NCBI GenBank assembly: GCA_913064775.1
Contig: CAJYAD010000020.1
Coordinates: forward strand, 1 to 64,000
DNA from: an uncultured Albidovulum sp.
GTDB taxonomy: Bacteria > Pseudomonadota > Alphaproteobacteria > Rhodobacterales > Rhodobacteraceae
Direction of reading: 5' to 3'
DNA length: 64,000 bases
Shown piece after piece: positions 17,383-25,291 of this stretch (within the stretch, counting starts at the first letter, position 1; each line of letters opens with the position of its first letter). The position numbers were made by a program, and so were the translations under genes. Below the pieces are notes generated by a model that was not told the origin of the DNA, ran no database searches, and saw only the letters and a list, made by a program, of their open reading frames with translations.

Positions 17383-17430
17383 CCAAAACTCTTCAGAAGA
17401 GTTTTGGCAAATTCCTTCAAAAGGAATTTG
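17383..17430. terminator. Twin hairpins between convergent genes
   Basis: Two back-to-back perfect stems: CCAAAACTCTT-CAG-AAGAGTTTTGG (17383-17407) and CAAATTCCTT-CAA-AAGGAATTTG (17408-17430). They lie between the deacetylase stop and the stop of the convergent small gene at 17434. Each stem supplies A/T runs on both strands, so they may terminate transcription from both sides. Confidence 0.75.
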
Positions 17431-17433
17431 CGC

Positions 17434-17664
17434 TCAACACAGGACGCGGACCTCTTCGTTGTTGCAGAAGATCACGAACTGGCCCGCGTTCTCGACCGCG
17501 TGGTAGCCGCGCCGTTCCAGTTCACGCAGGAAGGCATCACGCCCGATGATCCGCTCCACATCGCGCACCTTGCGCCGGATCACCCCGCCTTCGCGCGCCG
17601 CACGCGCGCTGAACAGCTGCATGAGCCAGACATCGGGGGAAACGAAGGCGCGAAGCTCAGTCAT
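17434..17664 (-). CDS. Conserved small protein, unknown function
   Basis: 76 aa starting MTELRAFVSPDVWLMQLF; an in-frame ATG seven codons upstream (17685) is less likely. The middle is basic (GGVIRRKVRDVERIIGRDAFLRELERRGY) and the end is HAVENAGQFVIFCNNEEVRVLC. Similar proteins in Rhodobacterales are, from memory, sometimes labelled phosphoribosylanthranilate isomerase, which is not credible at this size. It is the last gene of the fumC-led minus-strand group. Confidence 0.75.
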   Translation of the reverse strand: MTELRAFVSPDVWLMQLFSARAAREGGVIRRKVRDVERIIGRDAFLRELERRGYHAVENAGQFVIFCNNEEVRVLC

Positions 17665-17698
17665 CGCGACAGCTTTCCCGCTCAAGGTAAACGCCCGG

Positions 17699-17914
17699 TT
17701 AACCCCGATAATGGTTCAGCACGAAGACCCGGATCGCCGAGGCGAGTCCGGTATCAACTTCGCGCGTTGCATCAATTTCGGCGGCCAACGCATTGATCGG
17801 AATATTTTTTTCGTCAGCGATGGTGCAGAAGGCGCGCCAGAATTCGTCCTCCAGCGACACGCTGGTGCGGTGGCCGCGCAGGGTCAGCGAGCGTTTCACC
17901 GGCCGGCCGCTCAT
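17699..17914 (-). CDS. Ribbon-helix-helix domain protein
   Basis: 71 aa with the pattern of RHH_4-type small DNA-binding proteins: VKRSLTLRGHRTSVSLEDEFWRAFCTIADEKNIPINALAAEID. The strand (SLTLRGHRTSVSL) and two following helices fit a ribbon-helix-helix dimer. Its ATG overlaps the stop of the upstream DUF4169 gene (ATGA), indicating translational coupling. The target is unknown. Confidence 0.82.
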   Translation of the reverse strand: MSGRPVKRSLTLRGHRTSVSLEDEFWRAFCTIADEKNIPINALAAEIDATREVDTGLASAIRVFVLNHYRG

Positions 17915-18090
17915 TCCCCGTCCCGCTTATGTGCGTCCAGCAGCGCCCGGGCCTTCTCTGCCCGGGCGCGCTCGGTTTCCTTCTCGGCCCTGGAGCGGCC
18001 GAATTTCACCGCGTTCTCGTCCGCCTTGGCGCGGCGTTCGGCCCGATCCCGGGCCTTCTTCGCCTTGTTGAGGTTGACGAGTTCGGCCAT
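17911..18090 (-). CDS. DUF4169-type small basic protein
   Basis: 59 aa, read directly from the minus strand: it starts MAELVNLNKAKKARDRAERR and ends LLDAHKRDGE. It is almost wholly Lys/Arg/Glu/Ala and predicted helical (coiled-coil-like), as in the DUF4169 family found between fumC and an RHH protein in Rhodobacterales. The stop codon overlaps the RHH start by four bases; the start lies three bases after the fumC stop. Function unknown. Confidence 0.85.
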   Translation of the reverse strand: MAELVNLNKAKKARDRAERRAKADENAVKFGRSRAEKETERARAEKARALLDAHKRDGE

Positions 18091-18093
18091 GGG

Positions 18094-19488
18094 TCAGTCC
18101 TTGGGGCCGATCATGTCCTCGGGCCGCACGATCCGGTCGAAGGTCGCCTCGTCGACATAGCCAAGCGCCACCGCCTCTTCGCGCAGGGTGGTGCCGTTCT
18201 TGTGCGCGGTCTTCGCGACCTTGGTGGCCGCGTCATAGCCGATGGTCGGGGCCAGGGCCGTCACCAGCATCAGGCTTTCCTTCATCAGCTTTTCGATGCG
18301 CGGTTTGTTGGCCTCGATGCCGACCACCATGTTGTCGGTGAAGGCGCTGGCCGAGTCGCCCAGAAGCTGCATGGATTGCAGCACGTTATAGCTCATCATC
18401 GGGTTGAAGACGTTCAGCTCGAAATGGCCTTGGCTGCCGGCGAAGCCCACGGCCGCGTCATTGCCCATGACATGGGCGCAAACCATGGTCAGCGCCTCGG
18501 CCTGGGTCGGGTTCACCTTGCCCGGCATGATTGACGAGCCCGGCTCATTCTCCGGCAGGATCAACTCTCCCAAACCCGAGCGCGGCCCCGAGCCGAGGAA
18601 ACGGATGTCGTTGGCGATCTTGAACAGGCTGGCGGCGACCGTCTTCAGCGCGCCCGAGAACATCACCATCGCATCATGGGCGGCGAGGGCCTCGAACTTG
18701 TTCGGCGCGGTGACGAAAGGCAGGCCGGTGATCTCGGCCATGTTGGCCGCGACGGCCTCGCCCCAGCCCTTGCGGGTGTTCAGCCCGGTGCCGACGGCGG
18801 TGCCGCCCTGGGCCAGCTCATAGATCGCGGGCAGGCACATCTCGACCCGCTTGATCCCCATCGCGACCTGATGCGCGTAGCCCGAGAATTCCTGCCCCAG
18901 GGTCAGCGGCGTCGCGTCCTGGGTATGGGTGCGGCCGATCTTGATGATGTCCTTGAAGGCCTCGGACTTGGCCACCAGCGCCGCGTGCAGCTTGCGCAGA
19001 CCCGGCAGCAGCACGTCGCGCGCCTGCATCGCGATGCCCACATGCATCGCCGTGGGGAAGGTGTCGTTCGACGATTGCCCCATGTTGCAATGGTCGTTGG
19101 GGTGCACCGGCTTTTTAGAGCCCATCACCCCGCCCAGCATTTCGATCGCGCGGTTCGAGATCACCTCATTCGCGTTCATGTTCGATTGCGTGCCAGACCC
19201 GGTTTGCCAGACGACCAGCGGGAAGTTGTCGTCGAACTTGCCCCCGATCACCTCCGAGGCGGCGGCGACGATCGCCTCGCCCACGGTCTTGTCGATGGCG
19301 CCCATCGTCAGGTTGGCCTGCGCGCAGGCCTTCTTGATCACGCCGAGCGCGCGGATGATCGGGACGGGCTGCTTTTCCCAGCCGATCGGGAAGTTGATCA
19401 GCGAACGCTGGGTCTGCGCGCCCCAGTACTTGTCAGCGGGAACCTCCAGCGGGCCGAAGCTGTCGGTCTCAGTACGGGTCTCGGTCAT
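18094..19488 (-). CDS. fumC: Fumarate hydratase class II
   Basis: 464 aa oxygen-stable, iron-free fumarase of the TCA cycle. The superfamily signature [15 protein letters not shown] is intact, with upstream catalytic elements [15 protein letters not shown] and [11 protein letters not shown]. Full length. It leads a tight minus-strand group with three small genes downstream; sspB lies 147 bases upstream on the same strand. Confidence 0.98.
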   Translation of the reverse strand: MTETRTETDSFGPLEVPADKYWGAQTQRSLINFPIGWEKQPVPIIRALGVIKKACAQANLTMGAIDKTVGEAIVAAASEVIGGKFDDNFPLVVWQTGSGTQSNMNANEVISNRAIEMLGGVMGSKKPVHPNDHCNMGQSSNDTFPTAMHVGIAMQARDVLLPGLRKLHAALVAKSEAFKDIIKIGRTHTQDATPLTLGQEFSGYAHQVAMGIKRVEMCLPAIYELAQGGTAVGTGLNTRKGWGEAVAANMAEITGLPFVTAPNKFEALAAHDAMVMFSGALKTVAASLFKIANDIRFLGSGPRSGLGELILPENEPGSSIMPGKVNPTQAEALTMVCAHVMGNDAAVGFAGSQGHFELNVFNPMMSYNVLQSMQLLGDSASAFTDNMVVGIEANKPRIEKLMKESLMLVTALAPTIGYDAATKVAKTAHKNGTTLREEAVALGYVDEATFDRIVRPEDMIGPKD

Positions 19489-19635
19489 CTCGGGCCTCTC
19501 TTGCGGGATTTGGCGCTGTCTTAGACCCGGCGGGCATGGAAATCAATCAGTATGCCAAGGTATACTGGCGTCTCCGGCGCCCCGGCGGCGCCCGTCGCAA
19601 GCTGAGGGATGCCGTGATCCGCAGATCGGGGGCAG

Positions 19636-20097
19636 CTATTTGCGGAAGCTGTCCAGACTTACGACATCCGCATCCTTTTGCGGGATCTCGGCTTCGTCGG
19701 CGTCTTCGACCATGCCGGCCTCGTCGTCGTCGTCGTCATCCTCGTCGTTGGTCTCGAAACGCAGGCCGAATTCGACGGACGGGTCGACGAAGGTGCGCAC
19801 TGCGTCGAAGGGCACGATCAGGGGTTCCGGCTGGTTGCCGAAATTCAGGGTGATCGAGAACCCCTCATCGGTGACTTCGAGATTCTCGTACCAGTGCTGG
19901 ATGACGATGGTCATCTCGGACGGATAGCGTTGGCGCAGCCAATCCGCGATCTCGACGCCGTCCTGGCGGGTGTCGAAGGTGATGAAAAAATGATGCGCGC
20001 CGGGCAAGCCATGCGCGGCGATGTCCTCAAGCACCTCTTGAATCAGCGATCGCATCGCCCGGTGCATAAGATTTCCATAGTCGATGGAGCGCGACAT
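19636..20097 (-). CDS. sspB: SspB-type ClpXP protease adaptor
   Basis: 153 aa. It starts MSRSIDYGNLMHRAMRSLIQ, has the SspB core (HHFFITFDTRQDGVEIADWL, MTIVIQHWYENLEV, FSITLNFGNQPEPLIVPFDAV) and ends with an acidic linker (six Asp in a row) and a short tail, as in alphaproteobacterial SspB, whose tail docks on ClpX. SspB hands ssrA-tagged polypeptides to ClpXP. Remarkably, the tmRNA gene that makes the tag lies immediately upstream on the same strand. ATG at 20097 is chosen over in-frame readings that extend into non-conserved sequence. Confidence 0.93.
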   Translation of the reverse strand: MSRSIDYGNLMHRAMRSLIQEVLEDIAAHGLPGAHHFFITFDTRQDGVEIADWLRQRYPSEMTIVIQHWYENLEVTDEGFSITLNFGNQPEPLIVPFDAVRTFVDPSVEFGLRFETNDEDDDDDDEAGMVEDADEAEIPQKDADVVSLDSFRK

Positions 20098-20221
20098 CGC
20101 CTGGTCCCCTTTGGCAACTTCGGGCCAGCATAGGGGATTCGAGGGCGAAGAAAAGGGGGGGTGGGTCGGGGGAATTTCCGGGCGCGGGCCGCGCGCGGTC
20201 TTCACAGGCGGAAAGCAGGGG

Positions 20222-20538
20222 AAAGTGCAGGCTTCTGTTGCCAGGTGCCTGCGAACCCCGCCTTACGCTGCTAAGCGCAAGGACTTAAGTTTCGATCACT
20301 CGAACTGCTTACGCAGCCAGAGCCATCGGAGCACGGTTGTCGTTGGCAACTGTACATTTTGCACCGATATCGGTGGTAGCTCACCGAGACAAAGCATAAC
20401 CCCTTTAGACGTTCGTCGATCCTGTTTCGGCCCCATTCGCCCCCAACGAAGGGTTTTTGGTGGAGCCGCCGGGTACCGCCCCCGGGTCCGATCCGCGTAT
20501 TACGAGCGCGTTTATGTCCATAGTCCCCCGAGGGAGAC
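20222..20538 (-). ncRNA. ssrA: Two-piece (permuted) tmRNA
   Basis: Read on the minus strand, the acceptor piece comes first: a T-arm CCGGG/CCCGG, then CGGCTCC-A-CCA ending at 20458. After a spacer of about 23 bases, the coding piece starts at 20434 with GGGGCCGAAACAGGATCGAC. GGGGCCG pairs with CGGCTCC over seven pairs including G3-U70, the alanyl-tRNA synthetase identity element. The tag frame at 20347-20309 reads ANDNRAPMALAA-stop; its end ALAA is the usual ClpX/ClpA-type degron. Pseudoknot-forming hairpins flank it. This gene rescues stalled ribosomes and tags the product. Outer ends are approximate (about 15 bases). Confidence 0.95.
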
Positions 20539-20544
20539 AGTCCC

Positions 20545-20573
20545 TATATAGGCGCCGCCCCCGGCCGCCGCAA
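20545..20573 (-). promoter_or_regulatory. Likely ssrA promoter
   Basis: On the minus strand TTGCGG (20573-20568), 17 bases, then TATATA (20550-20545), putting the transcript start near 20538, just before the acceptor piece. Confidence 0.6.
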
Positions 20574-20589
20574 GCGGCGCGCGCGGCCC

Positions 20590-21621
20590 TCAGGCCGAGG
20601 TGCGGCGGATGATCTCGAAGCCCAGATCGAAAATGGCGCGGGCGGGGGTGCGGTCGTTGAGGCGATCCAGCAGCATCTCGGCGGCGACCCGGCCCAGGCG
20701 GGCGCGGTCGACGCGCACCGTAGTCAGCGCGGGGTCCAGCGCGGCGGCGAAATCCTGATCGCCGAAACCGATCACCGCCAGATCGCCCGGCACCGACAGC
20801 CTGCGCGCGCGGGCCTCGATCAGCACCCCCTGCGCCAATAGGTCCGAACTGCAAAAGACCACGCCGCCGGCAAAACCCCGCGCCTCCAGCGCCTCGGCCA
20901 GCGCGGCGCGGCCGGCGGCCAGGCTGGCGGGGCCGGGGCAGTTGACCTCGGTCACCGGGGCGCCGCCGGTCTGTGCGAAGCGCGCGGCGAAGGCCTGTTT
21001 GCGGCGATGAGCGCGGGCGTCCTGCGCGGTGATTGTGGCGGCGCGGGTCTGGCCCTCAGCGCGGGCGAAATCGGCCACCGCGCGCCCGGCCTCGGCATGG
21101 GAAAAGCCCACGCACATGTCCACCGGTGTGTCGGTGATGTCCCAGACCTCGACCACCGGCACCCCGGCGGCCAGCAACATGCGCCGGGCCTCGGGGCTGT
21201 GGCGGGTGCCGGTCAGCAGCACCGCATCGGGGCGGCGCGACAGATGCGCGGCGATCAGCGCCTCTTCCGATGCCGCATCATGGCCGGTTTCGGACAGCAG
21301 GATCTCATATCCGTGCGGCCGCATCTCGGCGGCGAAGGCCTGCACCAGCGCGGCATAGACGATATTGGTGAGCGACGGCACCAGCGCGGTGATCAGGTTC
21401 GACCGGCGCGAGGCCAGCGCGCCCGCCAGCGCATTCGGCACGAACCCGGTCGCGCGGATCGCCGCCCGGATCCGCGCCAGCGTCGCGGGCGACACCTTTG
21501 ACGGATCGCTGAGCGCACGCGAGACGGTGACCTGCGACACCCCCGCGATGCGCCCGACCGCCGCCATGGTGACGCCGCCCCGCACCGGCCGCCGCTTCCC
21601 GGCCTCTCCGTTCCCGCCCAT
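20590..21621 (-). CDS. LacI-family transcriptional regulator
   Basis: 343 aa. N-terminal helix-turn-helix TMAAVGRIAGVSQVTVSRALSDPSKVSPATLARI and hinge region, then a periplasmic-binding-protein-like sensor domain (NLITALVPSLTNIVYAALVQ, VIGFGDQDFAAALDPALTTVRVD). It resembles gluconate/sugar-acid responsive members. The start at 21621 is preceded by a purine-rich RBS; longer frames run into the repeat. It is divergent from a sugar-acid operon, whose promoter it probably controls, with the sugar acid or lactone as likely effector. Confidence 0.92.
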   Translation of the reverse strand: MGGNGEAGKRRPVRGGVTMAAVGRIAGVSQVTVSRALSDPSKVSPATLARIRAAIRATGFVPNALAGALASRRSNLITALVPSLTNIVYAALVQAFAAEMRPHGYEILLSETGHDAASEEALIAAHLSRRPDAVLLTGTRHSPEARRMLLAAGVPVVEVWDITDTPVDMCVGFSHAEAGRAVADFARAEGQTRAATITAQDARAHRRKQAFAARFAQTGGAPVTEVNCPGPASLAAGRAALAEALEARGFAGGVVFCSSDLLAQGVLIEARARRLSVPGDLAVIGFGDQDFAAALDPALTTVRVDRARLGRVAAEMLLDRLNDRTPARAIFDLGFEIIRRTSA

Positions 21622-21791
21622 CGCTCTTTCCTCTCGCCGCGCACCGACCGCCTGCGGTTCGCAACTGTTCCCGTTCACGCTCCGCCGCGCAAGCCTCACG
21701 CCGTGGATGCGCAAACATTGCGAGCCTCGACCCCAGGCTCTCAACCCCCTCCAGCCCGTACCCGGCCCCGGCCTCGCCTTCCCGACGATCT

Positions 21792-21875
21792 TCATCTTGG
21801 ATGAAATACTCCGGGGAGTCGCCATTGGAGCGCCATTGGTCCGAGTGACAATGGCGACGGGCAGCGCCCCCGCCT
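21792..21875 (-). repeat. Dispersed intergenic repeat carrying a 41-bp nested palindrome
   Basis: Inverted relative to the copy at 13774. On the minus strand it reads palindrome GGGGGCGCTGCCC, the insert, then TCCCCGGAGTATTT and CATCCAAGATGAA. Confidence 0.8.
21818..21858 (-). repeat. 41-bp palindromic element nested in a repeat, copy 2
   Basis: Terminal arms GTCGCCATTG / CAATGGCGAC are perfect. It matches the copy at 13788-13828 at 40 of 41 positions in opposite orientation and sits at the same point of the host repeat. Confidence 0.85.
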
Positions 21876-21905
21876 GCAGCACCTCTACCCGTCAGGCCGA
21901 AATGA

Positions 21906-21935
21906 TTGACACCGCCAAATGGTTGCGCATACAAA
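21906..21935 (+). promoter_or_regulatory. Promoter of the sugar-acid operon with candidate LacI-type site
   Basis: TTGACA at 21906-21911, 18 bases, then TACAAA at 21930-21935, placing the start near 21942. TTGCGCA (21923-21929) and TTGCGAA (21937-21943) form a direct repeat around the -10, a candidate regulator site; a related TGCGCAAACATTGCGA lies near 21710. Confidence 0.55.
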
Positions 21936-21958
21936 ATTGCGAAGCAAGGGGGCGCATC

Positions 21959-23701
21959 ATGTCCAGGGACCGACCGCGCGACGCCGCCAGCCTGCGCTCG
22001 GCCCGCTGGTTCGCGCCGGACGATCTGCGCAGCTTCGGCCACCGTTCTCGCATGATGCAACTCGGCTTCGCCGAGGAAGAGTTCCGCGACCGCCCCGTCA
22101 TTGGCATTCTCGACACCTGGTCCGAGCTGAATTCCTGCCACGCGCATTTTCCGCAACGGGTGCAGGAGGTGAAGCGCGGCGTCGCCCAGGCGGGGGGATT
22201 CGCGGTGCAGATGCCCGCGCTTTCCGTCGATGAAAGCTTCACCAAACCCACCTCGATGCTTTACCGCAACATGCTGGCGATGGAGGTCGAGGAGATGATC
22301 CGCGCCCATCCGCTGGACGGGGTGGTGCTGCTGGGCGGCTGCGATAAGACCACGCCGGGGCTGGTGATGGGGGCGCTCAGCGCGGGCGTGCCGATGATCT
22401 TTGTCCCCGCCGGGCCGATGCTGCGCGGGAACTATGCGGGGCGCAGGCTGGGCTCTGGCTCGGACGCGTGGAAATACTGGGATGAGCGCCGCGCGGGCAA
22501 TATTTCCGACGCCGAATGGCAGGGCCTGCAGGGCGGTATCGCGCGCTCGGCCGGCACCTGCATGACGATGGGCACGGCCTCGACCATGCTGGCGATCACC
22601 GAGGCACTGGGTCTGACCTTGCCCGGCGCCTCGTCGATCCCGGCGGTGGATTCGGGGCACGCGCGCATGGCTGCGGCCTCTGGCCGGCGGATCGTCGACA
22701 TGGTGTGGGAGGATCTGACACCGGACCGCATCGTCACCCCCGCTTCGGTCAGAAACGCCGCGATCGTGGCGATGGCGACGGGCTGTTCCACCAATGCCGT
22801 CGTCCATCTGATCGCCATGGCGCGGCGGGCAGGCGTGGCGCTGGATCTGGACGATCTCGATGCGTTGGGGCGCGAAACCCCGCTGATCGCCAATATCCGC
22901 CCCTCGGGCCAGGGCTATCTGATGGAGGATTTCTTTTACGCCGGGGGCCTCTGCGCGTTGATGGCGCGGATCGCGGGGCGGCTGGATACCACCTGTCTGA
23001 CGGTCACCGGGGGCACGCTGGCCGAGGCGCTGGCGGGCGCCGAGGTCCATGATGATGACGTGATCCGGCCGCTTTCGAACCCGGTCTATCACGAGGGCTC
23101 GCTTGCGGTGCTGCGCGGCAATCTCTGCCCTGATGGCGCGATCATCAAGCCGGCGGCCTGCGACGCGAAATTCCACCGCCACGAAGGCCCGGCGCTGGTG
23201 TTCGACAGCTACCCCGAGATGAAGGCGGCGGTCGAGGATGACAGCCTCGACGTGACGCCGGATCATGTGATGGTGCTGCGCAACGCGGGCCCCCTCGGCG
23301 GGCCGGGGATGCCGGAATGGGGCATGCTGCCGATCCCCAAGGCACTAATAAAGCAGGGGGTTCGCGACATGCTGCGAATATCCGACGCGCGGATGTCGGG
23401 CACCTCTTATGGCGCCTGCGTGCTGCATGTAGCGCCCGAATCCTATGTCGGCGGGCCGCTGGCCCTGCTGCGGACTGACGATATCGTGCGGCTGGATCTG
23501 GCGGCGCGGCGGCTCGACATGCTGGTCGACGCGGCTGAGCTGGACGCCCGCCGCGCCGCCTGGACCCCGCCGCCGCCGCGGTTTGAGCGCGGCTGGGGCT
23601 GGATCTATTCGCGCCATGTCACCCAGGCCAACGAGGGCTGCGATTTCGACTTCCTGCAAACCGATTTCGGCCGCCCCGCGGCCGAGCCGGACATCTTCTG
23701 A
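21959..23701 (+). CDS. IlvD/Edd-family dehydratase, probable L-arabonate dehydratase
   Basis: 580 aa. These Fe-S enzymes dehydrate sugar acids to 2-keto-3-deoxy acids. Likely cluster Cys are in NSCHAHF, LGGCDKTTPG and AGTCMTMGTAST; the C-terminal signature GPLGGPGMPEWG is present. Length and motifs fit arabonate/xylonate-type members rather than IlvD itself. Start at 21959 gives the family N-terminus with ARWFAPDDLRSFGHRSRM. First gene of the operon; the downstream semialdehyde dehydrogenase and the lactonase support a non-phosphorylative pentose pathway. The exact sugar acid is an inference. Confidence 0.9.
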   Translation: MSRDRPRDAASLRSARWFAPDDLRSFGHRSRMMQLGFAEEEFRDRPVIGILDTWSELNSCHAHFPQRVQEVKRGVAQAGGFAVQMPALSVDESFTKPTSMLYRNMLAMEVEEMIRAHPLDGVVLLGGCDKTTPGLVMGALSAGVPMIFVPAGPMLRGNYAGRRLGSGSDAWKYWDERRAGNISDAEWQGLQGGIARSAGTCMTMGTASTMLAITEALGLTLPGASSIPAVDSGHARMAAASGRRIVDMVWEDLTPDRIVTPASVRNAAIVAMATGCSTNAVVHLIAMARRAGVALDLDDLDALGRETPLIANIRPSGQGYLMEDFFYAGGLCALMARIAGRLDTTCLTVTGGTLAEALAGAEVHDDDVIRPLSNPVYHEGSLAVLRGNLCPDGAIIKPAACDAKFHRHEGPALVFDSYPEMKAAVEDDSLDVTPDHVMVLRNAGPLGGPGMPEWGMLPIPKALIKQGVRDMLRISDARMSGTSYGACVLHVAPESYVGGPLALLRTDDIVRLDLAARRLDMLVDAAELDARRAAWTPPPPRFERGWGWIYSRHVTQANEGCDFDFLQTDFGRPAAEPDIF

Positions 23702-23767
23702 CGGGTGCGATGTCCCACAAGTTGGAACACGGCGCCAATTCCCTGATCTGATACCGGAGGTACCCCC

Positions 23768-25279
23768 ATGACGTTCACCCCCCACGGCAAACACCTGATC
23801 GCCGGCGACTGGGTCGGCGGCGGCGCGACCTTCCGCTCTGCCCCGGCATCGGGCCCCGCGCATGACTTCTCTCTGGGCACGCCGGATCTGGTCTCCCGCG
23901 CCGCGCAAGCCGCGGAAGAAGCGTTCTGGAGCTTTGGCTATTCCCCGCGCGAAGACCGCGCCACCTTTCTCGAGGCGATCGCCGACGAGATTGAGGCCCG
24001 CGGCGCCCGGATCACCGAGATCGGCACCCAGGAATCCGGCCTGCCCGCCGCCCGGCTGGAGGGCGAGCGCGGCCGCACCACCGGTCAGTTGCGGCTGTTC
24101 GCCCGCCATATCCGCGACGGCGACTACCTCGACCGGCGCCATGACCAAGCACTGCCCGACCGCCAGCCCCTGCCGCGCCCGGATCTGCGCATGATCCAGC
24201 GCCCGATCGGCCCGGTCGCGGTGTTCGGCGCCTCGAACTTCCCGCTGGCGTTTTCCACCGCCGGCGGCGACACCGCCTCGGCGCTGGCCGCCGGCTGCCC
24301 GGTGGTGGTCAAGGGCCACCCCGCCCATCCCGGCACCGCCGAGATCGTGGCCGAGGCGATCCATGCCGCAATCACGGCCTGCAACATGCCCGCGGGCGTC
24401 TTCAGCCTGGTCCATGACGGCGGGCGCGAGGTCGGCACGGCGCTGGTCCAGCATCCGCTCATCCGCGCGGTGGGCTTCACCGGCTCGCTCGCCGGGGGCC
24501 GTGCGCTCTTCGATCTTTGCGCCGCGCGGGCAGAGCCGATCCCGTTCTTTGGCGAGCTCGGCTCGGTCAACCCGATGTTCCTGCTGCCCGAGGCGGTGAA
24601 GGTGCGCGGCGAAGCGATTGCCAAGGGCTGGGCCGGCTCGCTGACCATGGGCGCGGGCCAGTTCTGCACCAATCCCGGCATCGCCGTGGTGCTGGAGGAT
24701 CAAGCCGCGGGGCTGGCCGAGGCCGCCCGCGCCGCGCTGTCCGAGACCGGCGCCCAGGTCATGCTGACCGATGGCATTGCCGAGGCCTACCGCAAGGGCC
24801 GCGACCGCGTCGCCGGCGGCTCTGGCGTGCGCGAGGTGCTGACCTCGGTCTGCGACCTGCGCCAAGCCACACCCTATCTCTTCCATGTCTCGGGCGCGGA
24901 TTGGCTTGCGAACGAGGCGCTCTCGGATGAGGTCTTCGGCCCGCTCGGCCTGATCGTGGCCGCGAAGGACGCCGACCAGATGCTGCAGATCGCGGGCTCG
25001 CTGGAAGGTCAGCTGACCTGCACCCTGCATCTCGACGCGGGCGACGCGGCGCTGGGTCGCCGCCTGATGCCGGTGCTGGAACGCAAGGCGGGCCGGGTGC
25101 TGGCGAACGGCTTCCCGACCGGCGTCGAGGTGTCGGATGTGATGGTCCATGGCGGGCCCTATCCGGCCAGTACCAATTTCGGCGCCACCTCGGTCGGCAC
25201 GCTGGCGATCCGCCGCTTCCTGCGGCCGGTCTGCTACCAGAACATCCCCGAAGGGCTGCTGCCCGACGATCTGCGATAG
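23768..25279 (+). CDS. Aldehyde dehydrogenase, probable 2-ketoglutarate semialdehyde dehydrogenase
   Basis: 503 aa NAD(P)-dependent enzyme. Catalytic Cys in GAGQFCTNPG, general-base Glu in FFGELGSVNP, cofactor loop GFTGSLAGGRAL, substrate region NGFPTGVEV. The last motif and the long MVHGGPYPASTNF segment are typical of 2,5-dioxopentanoate (ketoglutarate semialdehyde) dehydrogenases. In this operon it would make 2-oxoglutarate from the dehydrated pentonate. An RBS GGAGGT lies just before the ATG. Confidence 0.92.
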   Translation: MTFTPHGKHLIAGDWVGGGATFRSAPASGPAHDFSLGTPDLVSRAAQAAEEAFWSFGYSPREDRATFLEAIADEIEARGARITEIGTQESGLPAARLEGERGRTTGQLRLFARHIRDGDYLDRRHDQALPDRQPLPRPDLRMIQRPIGPVAVFGASNFPLAFSTAGGDTASALAAGCPVVVKGHPAHPGTAEIVAEAIHAAITACNMPAGVFSLVHDGGREVGTALVQHPLIRAVGFTGSLAGGRALFDLCAARAEPIPFFGELGSVNPMFLLPEAVKVRGEAIAKGWAGSLTMGAGQFCTNPGIAVVLEDQAAGLAEAARAALSETGAQVMLTDGIAEAYRKGRDRVAGGSGVREVLTSVCDLRQATPYLFHVSGADWLANEALSDEVFGPLGLIVAAKDADQMLQIAGSLEGQLTCTLHLDAGDAALGRRLMPVLERKAGRVLANGFPTGVEVSDVMVHGGPYPASTNFGATSVGTLAIRRFLRPVCYQNIPEGLLPDDLR

Positions 25280-25291
25280 GAGGCCGGGCCG

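Larger units (their letters stand above)
21622..21958. other. 337-base divergent intergenic region
   Basis: No gene. It contains the 5' end of the LacI gene leader, a full copy of the dispersed repeat with its nested 41-bp element (21792-21875), and next to the dehydratase gene a good sigma70-like promoter with TTGCG repeats over its -10. Confidence 0.8.

Noticed and set aside
20405-20854. Open frame across the ssrA promoter and the LacI gene end
   Set aside because: It overlaps the tmRNA and is a shadow of the LacI-type gene in another frame.
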